Shown here: piece by piece, positions 1 through 12,200 of the stretch
Position numbering within the stretch: position 1 is the stretch's first letter
Layout: each line of letters begins with the position of its first letter
Assembly: GCF_025399195.1 (NCBI RefSeq)
Contig: NW_026252162.1
Span: forward strand, 1-64,000
Direction of reading: 5' to 3'
Source: Umbelopsis ramanniana AG
Taxonomy: Eukaryota; Mucoromycota; Umbelopsidomycetes; Umbelopsidales; Umbelopsidaceae
DNA: 64,000 bases
The notes under the pieces: model-generated
Databases searched by the model: none
The model's input: only the letters and a program-made list of their open reading frames with translations
Told to the model about the DNA's origin: nothing
Translations under genes and position numbers: made by a program

Positions 1-90
1 TTTTAGAGACCATGTTCGCCTAGTACGGAAAAGTAACCACATCTGAGGACGAATGGAGCCACACTACAGTTGTGTTAGGAACGACACGCA

Positions 91-329
91 ACTGTTAGTT
101 GGCGGAATGAGGACGAGGATGTGGTGGCCTCCCTCCCAAACAAAAGAAAGATCACAAAAAATTAAGTTAGAAGTTGACCCTCCCAGGCCACAAAGGCGAA
201 CATGCTGGCGTGGCATAGAGATCTGGGATACATTAGACAGAAAATTTTTATTATTTATATGACTGAGAATAAAAGCGTGGCTCTAGAGCCTATAACCACA
301 TCCTCGTCCTCATTCCGCCAACTAACAGT
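91..329. mobile_element. MITE-like element with perfect 35-bp terminal inverted repeats
   Basis: Positions 91-125 and 295-329 are perfect reverse complements over 35 bp (left arm begins ACTGTTAGTTGGCGG), with 169 bp between them. Pairing stops abruptly at both the outer and inner edges. There is no transposase-like frame inside. A short non-coding unit with long perfect inverted ends fits a miniature inverted-repeat transposable element. I could not find a clear target-site duplication: the outer flanks (GACACGCA and ATATTATG) do not match, so the family is unassigned. Perfect identity of the arms suggests recent insertion or a young hairpin duplication. Confidence 0.6.
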
Positions 330-523
330 ATATTATGTTACGTGGATTGAGTTTGCCTATGTATGGGCCTCCGAGCAGTCCCGAACTATGTCCTATGGAG
401 ATTGCCCTGATTTTTAAAAATACCAAATTCTGTCCCTAGGATGCTTGCTACGATAATATCTCGTAGAGAACAAAGTTGAGAGAAAGAATATTTTTAAGAT
501 AAATGGGTAGTGTTCCTAAAATT

Positions 524-615
524 ATTTGGTATTTGGTATTTGGTATTGGGGTTTGGTTTGGTTTGGTTTGAACCAAACCAAAATCAAACCAAATACTTCG
601 TCCAAACCAAATACC
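524..615. repeat. TTTGGT-rich inverted repeat, possible subterminal repeat of the hAT element
   Basis: From 524 the + strand carries repeated ATTTGGT and GTTTGGTTTGG units up to about 570. From 571 the complementary units AACCAAACC and CAAACCAAATAC run to 615, so the block can fold into an imperfect hairpin. Clustered short hexamer repeats near element ends are typical of hAT transposons, where they bind the transposase. Just outside, at 508, lies TAGTGTTCC, which resembles a hAT terminus. I found no matching right-hand terminus, so the link to the transposase remnant downstream is inference. Confidence 0.5.
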
Positions 616-919
616 GAATAAAAAGGCTAAAAAAGAACTTGGCTTATGTGTAGGTCTTGTTTGTTCTTTATCATACTGGCATCGACAACTAATAGCATAT
701 GGAAAATGGCGAAATTAATGTACAGGTACGAATACTGTGGTATGATATAACAACTATAAGGTATATTCTTATTAAAGGAACTGAAAACAGAGTACATCGA
801 TGGTATTTGATGATGCCAACGACTGCTCTTCCGATCAGCATCTGTTGATAGCATTGGTCAGTCTCGCAAGCGAAGAAGGAATCAAAGCTGGATATCGCAA
901 ATCATCATGCAGAAGCAGT

Positions 920-2690
920 AGACGTGAACTCCAAGTTGCTTATTCGGTGCCTTCATTGTCTGAAAACTACAAGCTACACCAATTATACGAGTAGCCCAAT
1001 GATTTCACATTTGCTTCGCCGACATGCTATAACTGAGAATAGTCCGGCGCGCGCTAAGAATATTGACTTTGCAAATCCTCTCATGAACTCTTATTTTCAA
1101 CGCACACAAACCATTGCTTTTTCATCCGAAGAGTGGGATAGCCTCACTGTTGATATGATTATCGATTGCAAACTTTTGTTAAGCATCGTTGAAAAGCCAA
1201 GTTTCAGAAGGTTACTGAACTACGCTCGGCATAGCCCTCATGCCGAGATCAAAATGGCCGGCGCCGACACTCTTCGCAACCGTATCTTCCGCTATTTTGA
1301 TCTGATCTGAAGGTTGAAGAAGCCAAGAGAATACTTGAGGCACAGGATGGATAAGCTATACTACGGATGTTTGGAAAAGTCCTGGAAAGTTCCCTACCTC
1401 GGAACAACAGCTCATTGAATAGATTGTGATTGGGAAAAAAAAAAAAAGGTGTGCTGATAGTTCTTACCCAGTTCTGGGATCACATTCAGCTATTCTTCCG
1501 TAACTCGATTGCCGGTTAGCGATTTGATGATCTGGCGACTACTTTGTCGACGCACTTGGAAAATTGGACTTGACTGGTTCTAATTTTGCCATTAGGACTG
1601 ATATTCTAGTTACGCTCAAAATGATTGAGAAGATTGAGGAGCTTATTCGGCAAAGTGGCCATTCCCATGCTCAAGTTCATGTTTACTGAATGCTTTGCGT
1701 TGGACACATATTGACTCTTGCGGTCCAAGAAATTTTGAATGCTGGGATTGGCCATGGTCCTAACGATCAGATAACAGATATTACTATAGAAGTTTCAAGA
1801 GGTAAACCTGTTGACAAGCTCAGGCAGTGCGTCGCATGGATTAGATCTTCTTTCATAATGATGTGCTCTTCCAGCGTTGCTGTCAATCCTTGGACTTACC
1901 TGATCTACAGCTTTCTTTAGATGTCAGAACTTGATGGAATGGCACATGCGAAATGATCAAAGAGCAATATCGTAGTCGTCAGTGTTGGATAACGATTGAA
2001 AACGGACCTGGGTATATGCGGTTATCTGTGGCAGATTGAAAATTCCTAAAAGCAGCTATGCGCATACTGGAACACCCTTTGAACAGTTACAAAATGGAAC
2101 TCTGCCTCTGGATACGCAACTATTGATACGGCAACGATATCGTAGGTAAACTTACGAAAAAGTTTATCTCCCATGGAAGGTGGTTTAGGCTGGTGAAATC
2201 ACAATGAATGCAGATTTTCTTGCGATGTAGCATCTAACTGTTCACTCTCACAGAAATCGATATAGTCGGCAAGCTGCAAGTTTTGCAATTGTGTTGATTA
2301 AAGCCATTGGCAAGGTGGACATGTACTTTAGTGAAAACTGGAATGGCTTATTACTTGGCAAGCGATAACTTTGGACCCTCGTTCCAAGTTTGCATTCTGC
2401 GAGAAAGCGATATTCCAACAGCGGTTTATTGATATTGGCAAGAAGACCGTGCGTCTGGCTTGGTGGAAATTTCGACCTGTTTTTCCTTCTCCAACGGACT
2501 CTGCGCAGTTACTATTTCAACAAGTGGTCGGACAGGATGACGATATACACGCTATATTACCGAAAAGTCATTGCCTGCAACGCAGGGTTTTGATGTGCTG
2601 CAATTTTGGAGATGAAAGAAGCATCATCTCAAACCTCTCTAAGTTAGCTAGAAAACATATGGCTGTGTGTGCGCGACTTTAACTCCAAGC
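920..2690 (+). mobile_element. Decayed hAT-family DNA transposon (transposase remnant)
   Basis: Several + strand fragments in different frames resemble a hAT transposase in the correct order. The piece at 924-1310 has a BED-type finger (RCLHC followed by HLLRRH) and then the segment SIVEKPSFRRLLNYA, which matches the hAT motif in which a fungal or plant transposase reads 'VvEnpgFrrLl'. The piece at 1690-1920 has GHILTLAVQEIL and then VDKLRQCVAWIRSS, the conserved 'HilNL.vq..l' and 'vdklR..v..irsS' region. A segment near 2371 begins with LDPRSKF, the 'LDPRyKl' motif near the C-terminal dimerisation domain. The fragments are separated by stops and frame changes, and no intact C-terminal dimerisation domain is visible, so the copy is dead. 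Boundaries are approximate. Confidence 0.7.
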
Positions 2691-4620
2691 GAGTTTTCCT
2701 TTTCTCGAGCTCCATTAATTGTCTCACTCTACGAAATAGGTCAAAGCCCGAATGATTTTGCATCAGTATGCTACTGTGGTCAATGAAAAGGTTACTGGAT
2801 GTAGAGAACATGTTACAATAAAAGATGTTTCGTTCCAATACATACCGTAATAAAAGGAATCAAATCAACCCAAACTTTTCTCCTAATATTGATATTTATT
2901 AGTACCGTGAGATGGATCATCGATGTGAATTATTTTATTCACACTTCTCGCTTAATCCTAGCGCTAAAAGCGGCCGAACGGATGATATACCGAGCATCCA
3001 ACCGAACAACAGCTTGATTAGGTAGCACTGCCCTAAAGGCTACATCTTTGATCGTCCTTGGCTTCGGGTAGACGAAGCCTTACGTCAATGAAAGATTAGA
3101 TGATGCTAAGCAGAAATTACTTATGAAAAGTGAACATTCAGGATCTGTCATAGGACTATGCTGCGTTGTTGAGCTACCTTAAAGCCGGTTTGTGGAATAA
3201 TAGAAGAAGCTTAGTAAATGCGGGCAAATTTATTGGTATTAATGTCCACAAGAGATCAGCATTTGGCTCAAAGTCACAAATAAAATTCTCATAAACCTAC
3301 AGAACTACTGATGATTGATCAATTTATGACCAGGATAGGGGATGTTTTTTCTCGTTTTTAATGCAAAGTGTCGTGTATCCATCATCAATGCTGGGAAACT
3401 TATCTCACATACTCACGAGATACAGCCACTACCTTTGATATGATTGGGTAATTCCGATAGAGTCTTCAATTATTAAGCCTTTCTCGTTGTGGATGTGATA
3501 GCAGTAAATAGAAATAATATATTTACAGTGTTAGTAACACTGTGATCACCACCCTTACCCATAAAGAATAATAAACGAAAAAACGCTGTTGATCGTTAAG
3601 AGCTGTCCTTTAAATCATCGCCAGTGACTCGTTTATGCTACATGCGTATAAGCAATGCCTCCTTTCTTCAAAATTCAAAGCTTTGCTTCACGCTACCATT
3701 TCGTTATTACAGCCAATCTTGAACGCTTGGTTTGTACCACCTTAGTTTATTGATCTCCAATGCGGCCAGAACCCAAAGTTTGAGGGAATCGTCATTATGT
3801 ATTAGCATATTTTCTACATGAAACTAAGCATTGAAATTAAAAGCAATTTATTTATCAGTTTCTAGTGATATTACTTTCGTATGAGAGGAGAACAGCTTGG
3901 TCAGTCAAGCAGGAAAGTGCATTGTTCTTTAGCAGTCACAAAGCTTCTTAACTTCTTTCAAAAAGCTACCCGATACCCCAACAGTTGCCATCGCTTAGCT
4001 CGCCAATAGTTATTGCAAGATACTTGGTATATAACGGGTCGTCTATTATAGTAAGGAAAGAGATTTTGAGTCAGTTCTCTCTTTTTTTATCATCGTTGTT
4101 GTGGGTGAGAATATCTCATAAAAAAAAATTTGTACAAAGAAATATATTTCGAAATTACCTTATTCGACAAGAAGGCTGCAAGGCAATAAGTAGACAACCA
4201 ATGGACCCCATGAGAACTCGCGGTCGTATCACCAGCTTGCGCCTCACGGAAGGTACCAAAGAACAAATATATTCCCAAGGTATAGGACGGGCCGCCTCGT
4301 AATCATCTGGATAGAGGCGATATGATTGTGCATTCTATGGCATTTGGAAGGGTCAGAGTCATTGTTGACAAATACTCTTCAGGGATGCAATGGCCGTCTG
4401 CACTATATAACAGAAGAATTCTATCATTTGTGTCCACGCAGAGATACGGATCATAGTGAGCGGCATGAGACGAGAGGAGAAACAGATGTTAATGGAAAGG
4501 AGCACAGGTACCATGGTGAAAATGGTGTGACCCGCGTGAATAAAACTTATAAAGAAATCTAAATTGAAATATCATTGCGTTTCAACTTCTTCATTTTATC
4601 CTCAAGAACAAATTTCAAAC
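2691..4620. other. Intergenic stretch without a recognisable gene
   Basis: Nearly 2 kb of AT-rich sequence with only short unrelated open frames; the longest (3985-4302, +) has no recognisable motif. It may contain more eroded transposon sequence. The last 80 bp look like a promoter for the zinc-finger gene: CTTATAAAG lies about 75 bp before its start codon at 4621, followed by a pyrimidine-rich leader. Confidence 0.5.
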
Positions 4621-6761
4621 ATGCGCTGCGTATACGACGACTGCACTTCCGACCCTAATGGCTACCGCAACAATAGGTCGCTTCGTAGACATATCAGAGA
4701 TGTTCATGGTATGTATATCACTATATGTTTATTCACACCAGCCTTTTATGATATCCTCACTTCTATTACATAGGCTGTGCTATTGAAGTTTCTACAAGTA
4801 GCAGGGCATACCAAGATACCGACGACACTTGCATATTCCCATCTTGCTCGTATAATACAGACGACCAAGAGGCGTACAAGGAGCATCTAATGAATGCGCA
4901 TAGTAAGTTCAGGTTTTTAAAAATTGTACTGCAAGTACTATCTAATATATCAAACCAGATTTTCCGATATCTCTCGGCAACCAACCTTCGGAGCTTCCAG
5001 GAGTGGGTGAGCAACCGTCAGCTCAGGAGGACGTAACCGCGGAACTGCTGGCTTCAAGCCCTATGACTGTAAATGAGGAATCTTCAGTTTCTGCTGCCAT
5101 GGCTGTGGAACCATCAACTTCTGCTCCTGTGATTGCGGGACCATCAGCTTCAGGTGATATAGTTGTGGAGCCGGCAGCTGCCAGTTCTATAAAGGAAGAG
5201 CCATCAGATTCAGCCTATGATCTTACGGAGTGGGTAGCTTCCAGTTCTTTAATAAAGCAGGAAACAACTACAAACTCTACACCATTGGGACCTTTGAGCA
5301 CGTTTGCTTCACAGAAAGTGAGATAATCACTTGATTTATGACTAAGCTATTGTTACCATTCTAAACATCAGTTTACAGAGAGATTTCGGTGAGATTACCG
5401 AAAATAGTCATTCCCAACGTGAAGTAAGTACTGCCCAACATTCATGCTGCATTGTCTGAACTGACATGCCTTGCATTTCAGGATAGGAAAACTCAAATAC
5501 TGGCTACCCCGAGACTTTCTAGAAACAAAGGGAAAGAAACCGCGATCCGTTTATGGGCTGATATGGTTGGCGCCCTTAATGAACCTGTTATGGTTGGCAC
5601 CCTTAATGGACCCAACATCAGGAGAGCCGAAGCGCATACGTTGGAAGGTATGGTCCTTTTCGGAATAGCTGGGGCCTTAAGCGAAGGAATGGAGGAGAAA
5701 TTTGCTTCCAACCGAGAAGATAATCGTAATTACTTGTGCCTTAATGCGATACCAAATGCGATGGAATATCTAAAAAGAGTGTTGAAGGCTGAAAGTCCAT
5801 CAGAAGCTATTGGTAGGTGCGTCGAGAAAATCGACGTTTCAACTTACAATGGCCAGTTCCTTACGATCATGCGAGGCACCCTTTATGATTTCTGTATAAC
5901 GAGGCTGACCAAACCCAATTTCGAGTACACTGGTGATTATGAAATGACCTATTGGGTTGACTCCGTCCTCCCCATGTTCAGGTATCTTGCTAGGATTACC
6001 GGTCTAGTCTTGTTTAATTGGTAAGAATTTTGAGAAAGGAGGAAAATGTGAAGAAGCTGTCTTACAATCTATTTGAATAGGGGCCAAACGGTTACTATGC
6101 GTATTGACTTTGCTTCATATTTCGACGACATCCAAGATCTTGGTAACTGACACTAATTTGAATGCCTTCCAAAGTCACAAAACTGAATACATGATACCCA
6201 ACAGAAACGACTCACTATGTGGATGGCCTTGGTGAAAGTAAATACGGAAAATGTATAGTGATGGAGACCTCCAGCGAATCCCTTTCAGAAGATGACCTCA
6301 ACACAAAGGATAACACAGCTAAGCTGCTCCGATGCGCGGTTGATATACTGAAAGCCAAGCAAGCCGAATGCATGGACGCCTCTTTTTCAACATTTGCCAA
6401 GCTGCAAATCTTGACAGTTCAGACTGTTCAGGACACCATGACGCTTTATGGCGTATCCTTCACAGCTGAGAAGAAGATGTACGAGTACCTTACGCTAAGA
6501 ACGGCCAGAATTCCTGTTGCTTGGGAGGATCGTGAAGACTGGTATAGCATGTTTGAACTACTTGCTCATGTGATGGTAAAAGCTTATTATTCTTAACGCT
6601 TGTGCAAACGCAATCTAAATCTCAATGTCTAGGTAATTTTACAAGAACAGAAGCAGGTCCACCTTCAACTCCTGAAAGAAATGCGGCATGTAGTTTATGT
6701 CAGACCAAAAGATTCTGTTCAGTTCCACTCTAACCTGATGCATGAGGATCGCGAAGTATGA
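4621..6761 (+). CDS. C2H2 zinc-finger protein of unknown function, 8 exons
   Basis: I do not recognise the family beyond its fingers. Exons fit at 4621-4708, 4774-4902, 4959-5317, 5379-5423, 5482-6020, 6081-6142, 6205-6575 and 6633-6761; all junctions are GT-AG and the frame stays open for 573 residues. Two N-terminal C2H2 fingers are visible, RCVYDDC with HIRDVH and TCIFPSC with HLMNAH, each with C-x4-C and H-x4-H spacing. A Ser/Ala/Glu/Pro-rich linker follows, with imperfect repeats around VEPSTSAPV and VEPAAASS. The C-terminal ~380 residues are mainly helical-looking and contain a short tandem duplication (MVGALNEP / MVGTLNGP). The gene sits between transposon debris and ribosomal protein L15. 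It could be a lineage-specific regulator or a domesticated element protein; neither is shown. Gene structure is fairly sure, function unknown. Confidence 0.7.
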
Positions 6762-8335
6762 CCTGGAATATATTTTTAGCTATAATACACTCATGATCTA
6801 GTTTGTTCACGTTCAATATATTCCTTCATCTCGACTGTAAACATCACAATTTGAGCATGTGGAGAAGCCATCGTAATCTAAATGAAAGCGCATTTATATG
6901 AAGCTGGATTGGGCGACAGTCGACTACGACTATAGCATCAAGTTGTCGTATGCATGATTTCTTAGAGAGTCTATACGATCTCGACAGCTGTTATTATTTG
7001 TACAAACCTGATAATTCACAATAACTTGGCAGCATTATTAGCCTTCTGTTTCGTCTTCCTACACAGATGTTGGCACACAAGTGAAAAGAAGCGAGGACAA
7101 GTTTTACATATCACGCGATCCATTGTCACGAACTTTTTCTATGTTGTTGCTATTGGAACATGGCATAGTTCAGAATATCCAAACCCGGCCAGGCGAAAAG
7201 AAAGCCGGGTACATCTTTGATGGCTTCTTATGTACGGTTCCTTAGCAAATCGAGCGCTCAACCATCCACTTAGATTTGGATTCAGCTCCAACTTGAAGTT
7301 AGATAGCAGAAATTCGACGTTGCTAATCGATTTTGTCCAAGGTCGACGGCTGTCGACGCTCGTCATTGCTGGATAAATATTTCCAGCCAAGATCGTGTAA
7401 GTTATGCGCTTTACGGAGTAACGCTCTCTGTCATGCTTATCATCAACCCCATTGAAACAGCTTTTCAAATCACATTGAGCACAACACTGCTTTCCGTGAC
7501 TAATTTTGCGCTGATGTTGTTTAACAATGGTTTTTGGAGTTTTGACGAGAGGTAGACAGATCGCCATGTTTTGAACTCAGGCGATAAAATAGTGATGAGC
7601 TTTTCGGCCATCGACTGAGCCTGGCGTGAGACAGAAAAAGACAAACTTGATGCCATATATAAATATAGATGCCTAACATTAATAACCTTTTTAAATTAAT
7701 GATACATCTTCTCGATCGAACCAATTGTATTTCCATACATTTATTTTTGAAAGGAATGCGACACGTTTTGTTGTTACAGTCATTAGGATAAGGATCCAAA
7801 TAAATTTAAAAGGTATCAAATGGCAAATGTATCGACTGTATAGTGAGTGGCCTTCAGCAGACAGCGCAAGGAGATACATTCGAATTCATAGGGCAAGACA
7901 AAGCTCGATTTTCACAAATCAGCTTTCTTGCCTTATGATTGGATAAAATTTTATATACTTTTTTCATGGAAACGTACTGAGAGTCCGTTCCATAACTATA
8001 TTTCCCGGTCCACAGATGTATGAACCTCCTCTTTAACTGCAGGTGCGTAATGATGCTGAATATGATATGCAGACAGACGATGAGAGATGTACGACCAATG
8101 GATGCGTTTACGACATGATGGATTGATGATACTCCCTCTCGATGGATTGATATTTCTCCTGCATTTACCGACATGCTGTTTCCAGAAATTTCAATTTGAC
8201 ATTTTTCCAACGAGTTACGAAATGCGATCCATCTTACACGCCACGCCCGGCATGACAGCATTCGTTGTCGTGTTGAGAACCATTCACTAATTACAACTTT
8301 CCTTCGTATATTCTTTGACTACTATAGGTCTTGAC
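6762..8335. other. Intergenic stretch between the zinc-finger gene and RPL15
   Basis: About 1.6 kb with no gene I can support. A minus-strand open frame at 7139-7567 (142 residues, with a CCAQCDLKSC cluster) and another at 7854-8261 have no recognisable domain and no convincing splice partners; they may be relics. The last part presumably carries the RPL15 promoter. TACTATAG just before the leader of the RPL15 start codon could be the acceptor of a 5'-UTR intron. Confidence 0.4.
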
Positions 8336-9107
8336 ATGGGTGGTAAGTTCTTCAGCAAATATTTTTTATGACCTTTACAATGTCAGCGCTCTGTACTCAC
8401 ATTACACCTCTCTTTTAGCTTACAAGTATCTCGAAGAACTTTACAAGAAGAAGCAGTCGGATGTCTTCCGTTTCTTGCTTCGCGTTAGATGCTGGGAATA
8501 CAGGTAGGGATTTGGCAACCGTTTTGAAGCTGGCATTTACCCGCAAGCGTAATACGAAACTAACCATGTTGGTATACATATTAGACAATTGAATGTCATT
8601 CACCGTGCTTCCCGCCCCTCCCGCCCTGATAAGGCTCGTCGTCTCGGCTACAAGGCCAAGCAGGGTTATGTCATCTACCGTATCCGCGTTCGTCGTGGTA
8701 ACCGCAAGAGAACCGCCCCCAAGGGTGCCACCTTCGGTAAGCCCGTCAACCAGGGTATCAACCACCTCAAGTACCAACGCTCTCTCCAGGCCACCGCTGA
8801 GGAGCGTGTCGGTCGCAAGTGCGCTAACTTGCGTGTCTTGAACTCCTACTGGGTCAACCAAGACGCTACCTACAAGTACTTCGAAGTCATCCTTGTCGAT
8901 CCTAACCACAAGGCCATCCGTCGTGATGCCCGCATCAACTGGATCGTCAACCCCGTTCACAAGCACCGTGAAGCTCGTGGTCTTACCGCCATTGGCAAGA
9001 AGAACCGCGGTCACGGAAAGGGTCACGGCTTCAACAAGACCATTGGATCCGGTCGTCGTGCCAACTGGAAGAGACGCAATACCCTCTCCCTTCGCCGTTA
9101 CCGTTAA
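8336..9107 (+). CDS. RPL15: 60S ribosomal protein L15 (eL15)
   Basis: Structural protein of the large ribosomal subunit. Exons 8336-8342 (only seven bases, coding Met-Gly and the first base of Ala), 8419-8503 and 8585-9107 give 204 residues, the usual eL15 length. The start [18 protein letters not shown] and the Arg-rich middle (RVRRGNRKR) and end (NTLSLRRYR) are typical of the family across eukaryotes. A tiny first exon holding just the start codon region is common in ribosomal protein genes of intron-rich fungi. Codon use is strongly biased to C- and T-ending codons, as in other highly expressed genes here. An A-rich stretch with AATAAA lies about 65 bp after the stop. Confidence 0.97.
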
Positions 9108-9288
9108 GCATCTACCTAAATTTTTGTTTCGATACTGTCAGTTCATTTTCCCTCATGCATGGTATTGAGTCAAAAATAAAACAAAAAACAATCAATTTTT
9201 TGGTACAAAGTTAATTTTGGAGAACACCGCTTTCATAGCTTGATTATTTTTCCCACCTATCTGCCCCAGTTTTCATAGCAACATAGAC

Positions 9289-12200
9289 ATGAAAGTGCAC
9301 GGATGCCTTGCATTGGTGCCTCTTTTGACATACATTGCTGCAGGCGATCCATTGCAGACGCCACTGAATCGACCGGAGCAGTTTCCTAGAGCTTATACAA
9401 CATGGGCCATTCTTGGTCCATTCCCGACGGGAATGAGGGAGCAGGATTTCGGAGCTGATCCTCTCGAGCCCTATGGTATGTCCATTTTTGCACATATTCC
9501 TCGTAGGATGCTGCTTCCTGTACATATGGCAGAGTAGTGTGAGTAACTTTTGCTTTAGGAGGGATTCATAACTTGACCTTTTCTACCTATTCTCGATATC
9601 CTTCGGAATTGGTGGACGGCGGTTCGGTTGGCTGGCAGTTACTTGAAACTCAGGGCACCACTGTCGGTCCACTTGAGTTTCCCTCCACTAGGTAAAAATC
9701 AGCAACTGAACTTTGCCACTGTTATATTTTATTGCTCAATTCACATTATATGTTGCATTTATGTGTGCTTTAGATGGTCGTGGAACCAATTGACAGCAGG
9801 ATGGTCTATTAATCAGTATCAGGCTTGGGCCGTGACGACTTTCACATTGGATGAACCAGCGGCTTTCCGTGTTCAATTTTATTCTATTGGGGATTTTTAT
9901 GTTGACCACATCAAATACTCTGGCGATTGGTACAATTATCAGACAACCGCGCATGTTGTACGTCTAGCAGCTGGAGAGCATACAATCCGTGTGCGCGTCG
10001 TCAATGAGATTCGAATTTTCGGTGGCTCTGTACCGCCTAAAAGCACCTTTCAATACATGTGGGAGCCCATTCCCGACGATATACCAGCTGTAGCTATAGA
10101 GCAGCAACTTAACATACCAGACATTGCAGACGGTCGCTTCACAGGTGACCTGTGCAGTATCGGTGTTCAAAATGTTCTGAAGGAGCAAGCAATTCAGGTC
10201 ACGGCTATATCGATAGTGCATAAGGACTCGGATGTTGAAATAACCGCAACGTTGCAACGGCAAAGCGCTATGAATATCATTATGCCTGGCCAGATTCGAC
10301 AAATACCCTTTTGCATCCATGCTGACGAACTCATACCTGCAAAGACCCCCACTCTCCTTGGCGTCATCGTAACCGTCACTTTCAACGGTGAAGATCACCA
10401 GCTACATAGAGCTGTGTTCCCGGTTGAGCACAAGAATATCGAACAGGAAGCATTTAGAATTACGTTCGAAGACCCTGATGGGTCTGTGCAATATGGTAAG
10501 AAAGAGTAACTGCAAAGCTTTCTAAAACTATGTAAAACGCACAATCACTCACCAATCCACTGTGTTATCCCATACAGCTATGGTGAAGGCTCCCAAGGAA
10601 CTGTCATTTGAACCGAGCACACCACCGCCTATCCTTGTGGCCCTACATGGTGCAGGTGTAACAACTTCATGGCCATGGTGGACGAATGCTCTGTCCAGGA
10701 GTGAAAAAGCATGGGTAAGCTGGGGAGTGAAACCTTTGTTCAAAAGTAAAAATGCATTACTCATACCTTTTATCAACAAAGACGGTCTTTCCGACTGGCA
10801 GAACGTCATGGTAAGTCCGAGCATTTACCCGGTAACAACATAAACATAGACGCTGAATCTCAGATCTCGCGTGGCAGGGGATATGATTGGCACGGTGCCA
10901 GTATGATCAATGTTTTCCAAGCTGTAGATGAGTTAGTGCGCCAGGTACCCCAAATTCTCTCGCATAAGGGAGCTATTGTTACAGGCGACCCGGATAAATT
11001 GGTCTATATTGGTAAGATTTCCGGTGTTTTCGGCCGGGCAATCTCGATCGATGTGATTGACAACACTACATATAGGGCACAGCAATGGCGGTCAAGGGGC
11101 TTGGTATCTCGGAACTCACTACCCTGACAAAGCCATTGCCATTTTCGCTGCCGCTGGTTATACCAAAATTCAAGACTATGTATCCTATGGCAATTGGCTG
11201 AGCGTATCCCATTCAGACCCATGGCTGCGAGGGGTAAAGTATAAGAATTTTAACTCATGTTCGCAAAAATAAATAATAACGAAGATTAACCGTTATCAGG
11301 TGCTGGAATCGTCCATTGCCGAGTACAACAACGACTTGCACGCCTCCAATTTGGTAAGAAACACGGCCTGACGGACCATGTTGATCATCTGTATCGGCAG
11401 ACTGACTTTTACTCAATAGGCTGGCATTCCGATCCATGCTCTGGTAGGCGGTGATGATGATAATGTACCACCACTGCATACGAGGAAGTATGGCCGACTG
11501 GCGAATGAATACGCACATAATCCCGAGTTTGTCAAGTAAGTACCAAGCAGTTTCCGGAAGGCAAATTTCTAGTTACAGCAAAATAGCTAATTTTTGAGAA
11601 ACCAAAAATATTCTCGGGGAAAACAGAATATCGGAGTATGCAGCACATGGTCACTGGTGGGATAATATTTTGGACAATGAAGAATTTCAAAGTTTTGTCG
11701 AGGAGCACGTTGAACATCCTAGAGGTTTAATGGATGGATTGGACTACTTCACCCTGACAGTTATCAATCCATCCGGCACTGGAAGCAAAGGAGGCATTAC
11801 TGTGGAAGAGCTTTTGACACCGTACCATCTGGGACGAATCAATGTGAAGGTTGAACGAGAGGGTAACGAAACGACGTTATCCTTGAAGACCAGCAACATC
11901 AAGCGATTCAAGTTTGCCAATGATGCTTTGCAGAATTTCAATGGAGTTACCATTCATGTTGATAATCAAGATGGTGTTTGGCGGAACAATGTCGACGGAT
12001 ATAGCCAGGATGTTGTCATCGAGCAGAACGAGGAAAGCAAACAATGGAAGGCAAGTAGTGTATGATTGCCGGGTAATTTAACACCGTTCCGACATAACCC
12101 TAAACCATACCACGGCAGATGAAATCGGGCCTTTTTAACTCCATCGAACATCCACATGGGCCGCTGCACAGGATATACGAAACGGTTGCCCCGCTGACGA

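Noticed and set aside
3985-4302. 105-codon + strand frame in the left intergenic region
   Set aside because: Low-complexity composition with no motif, in an area of transposon debris.
7139-7567. 142-codon minus-strand frame with a Cys cluster
   Set aside because: No recognisable family, no consistent splice partners and no promoter signal; may be a relic, not supportable as a gene.
8415-9026. 203-codon minus-strand frame over RPL15
   Set aside because: Antisense shadow of a strongly biased ribosomal protein gene.
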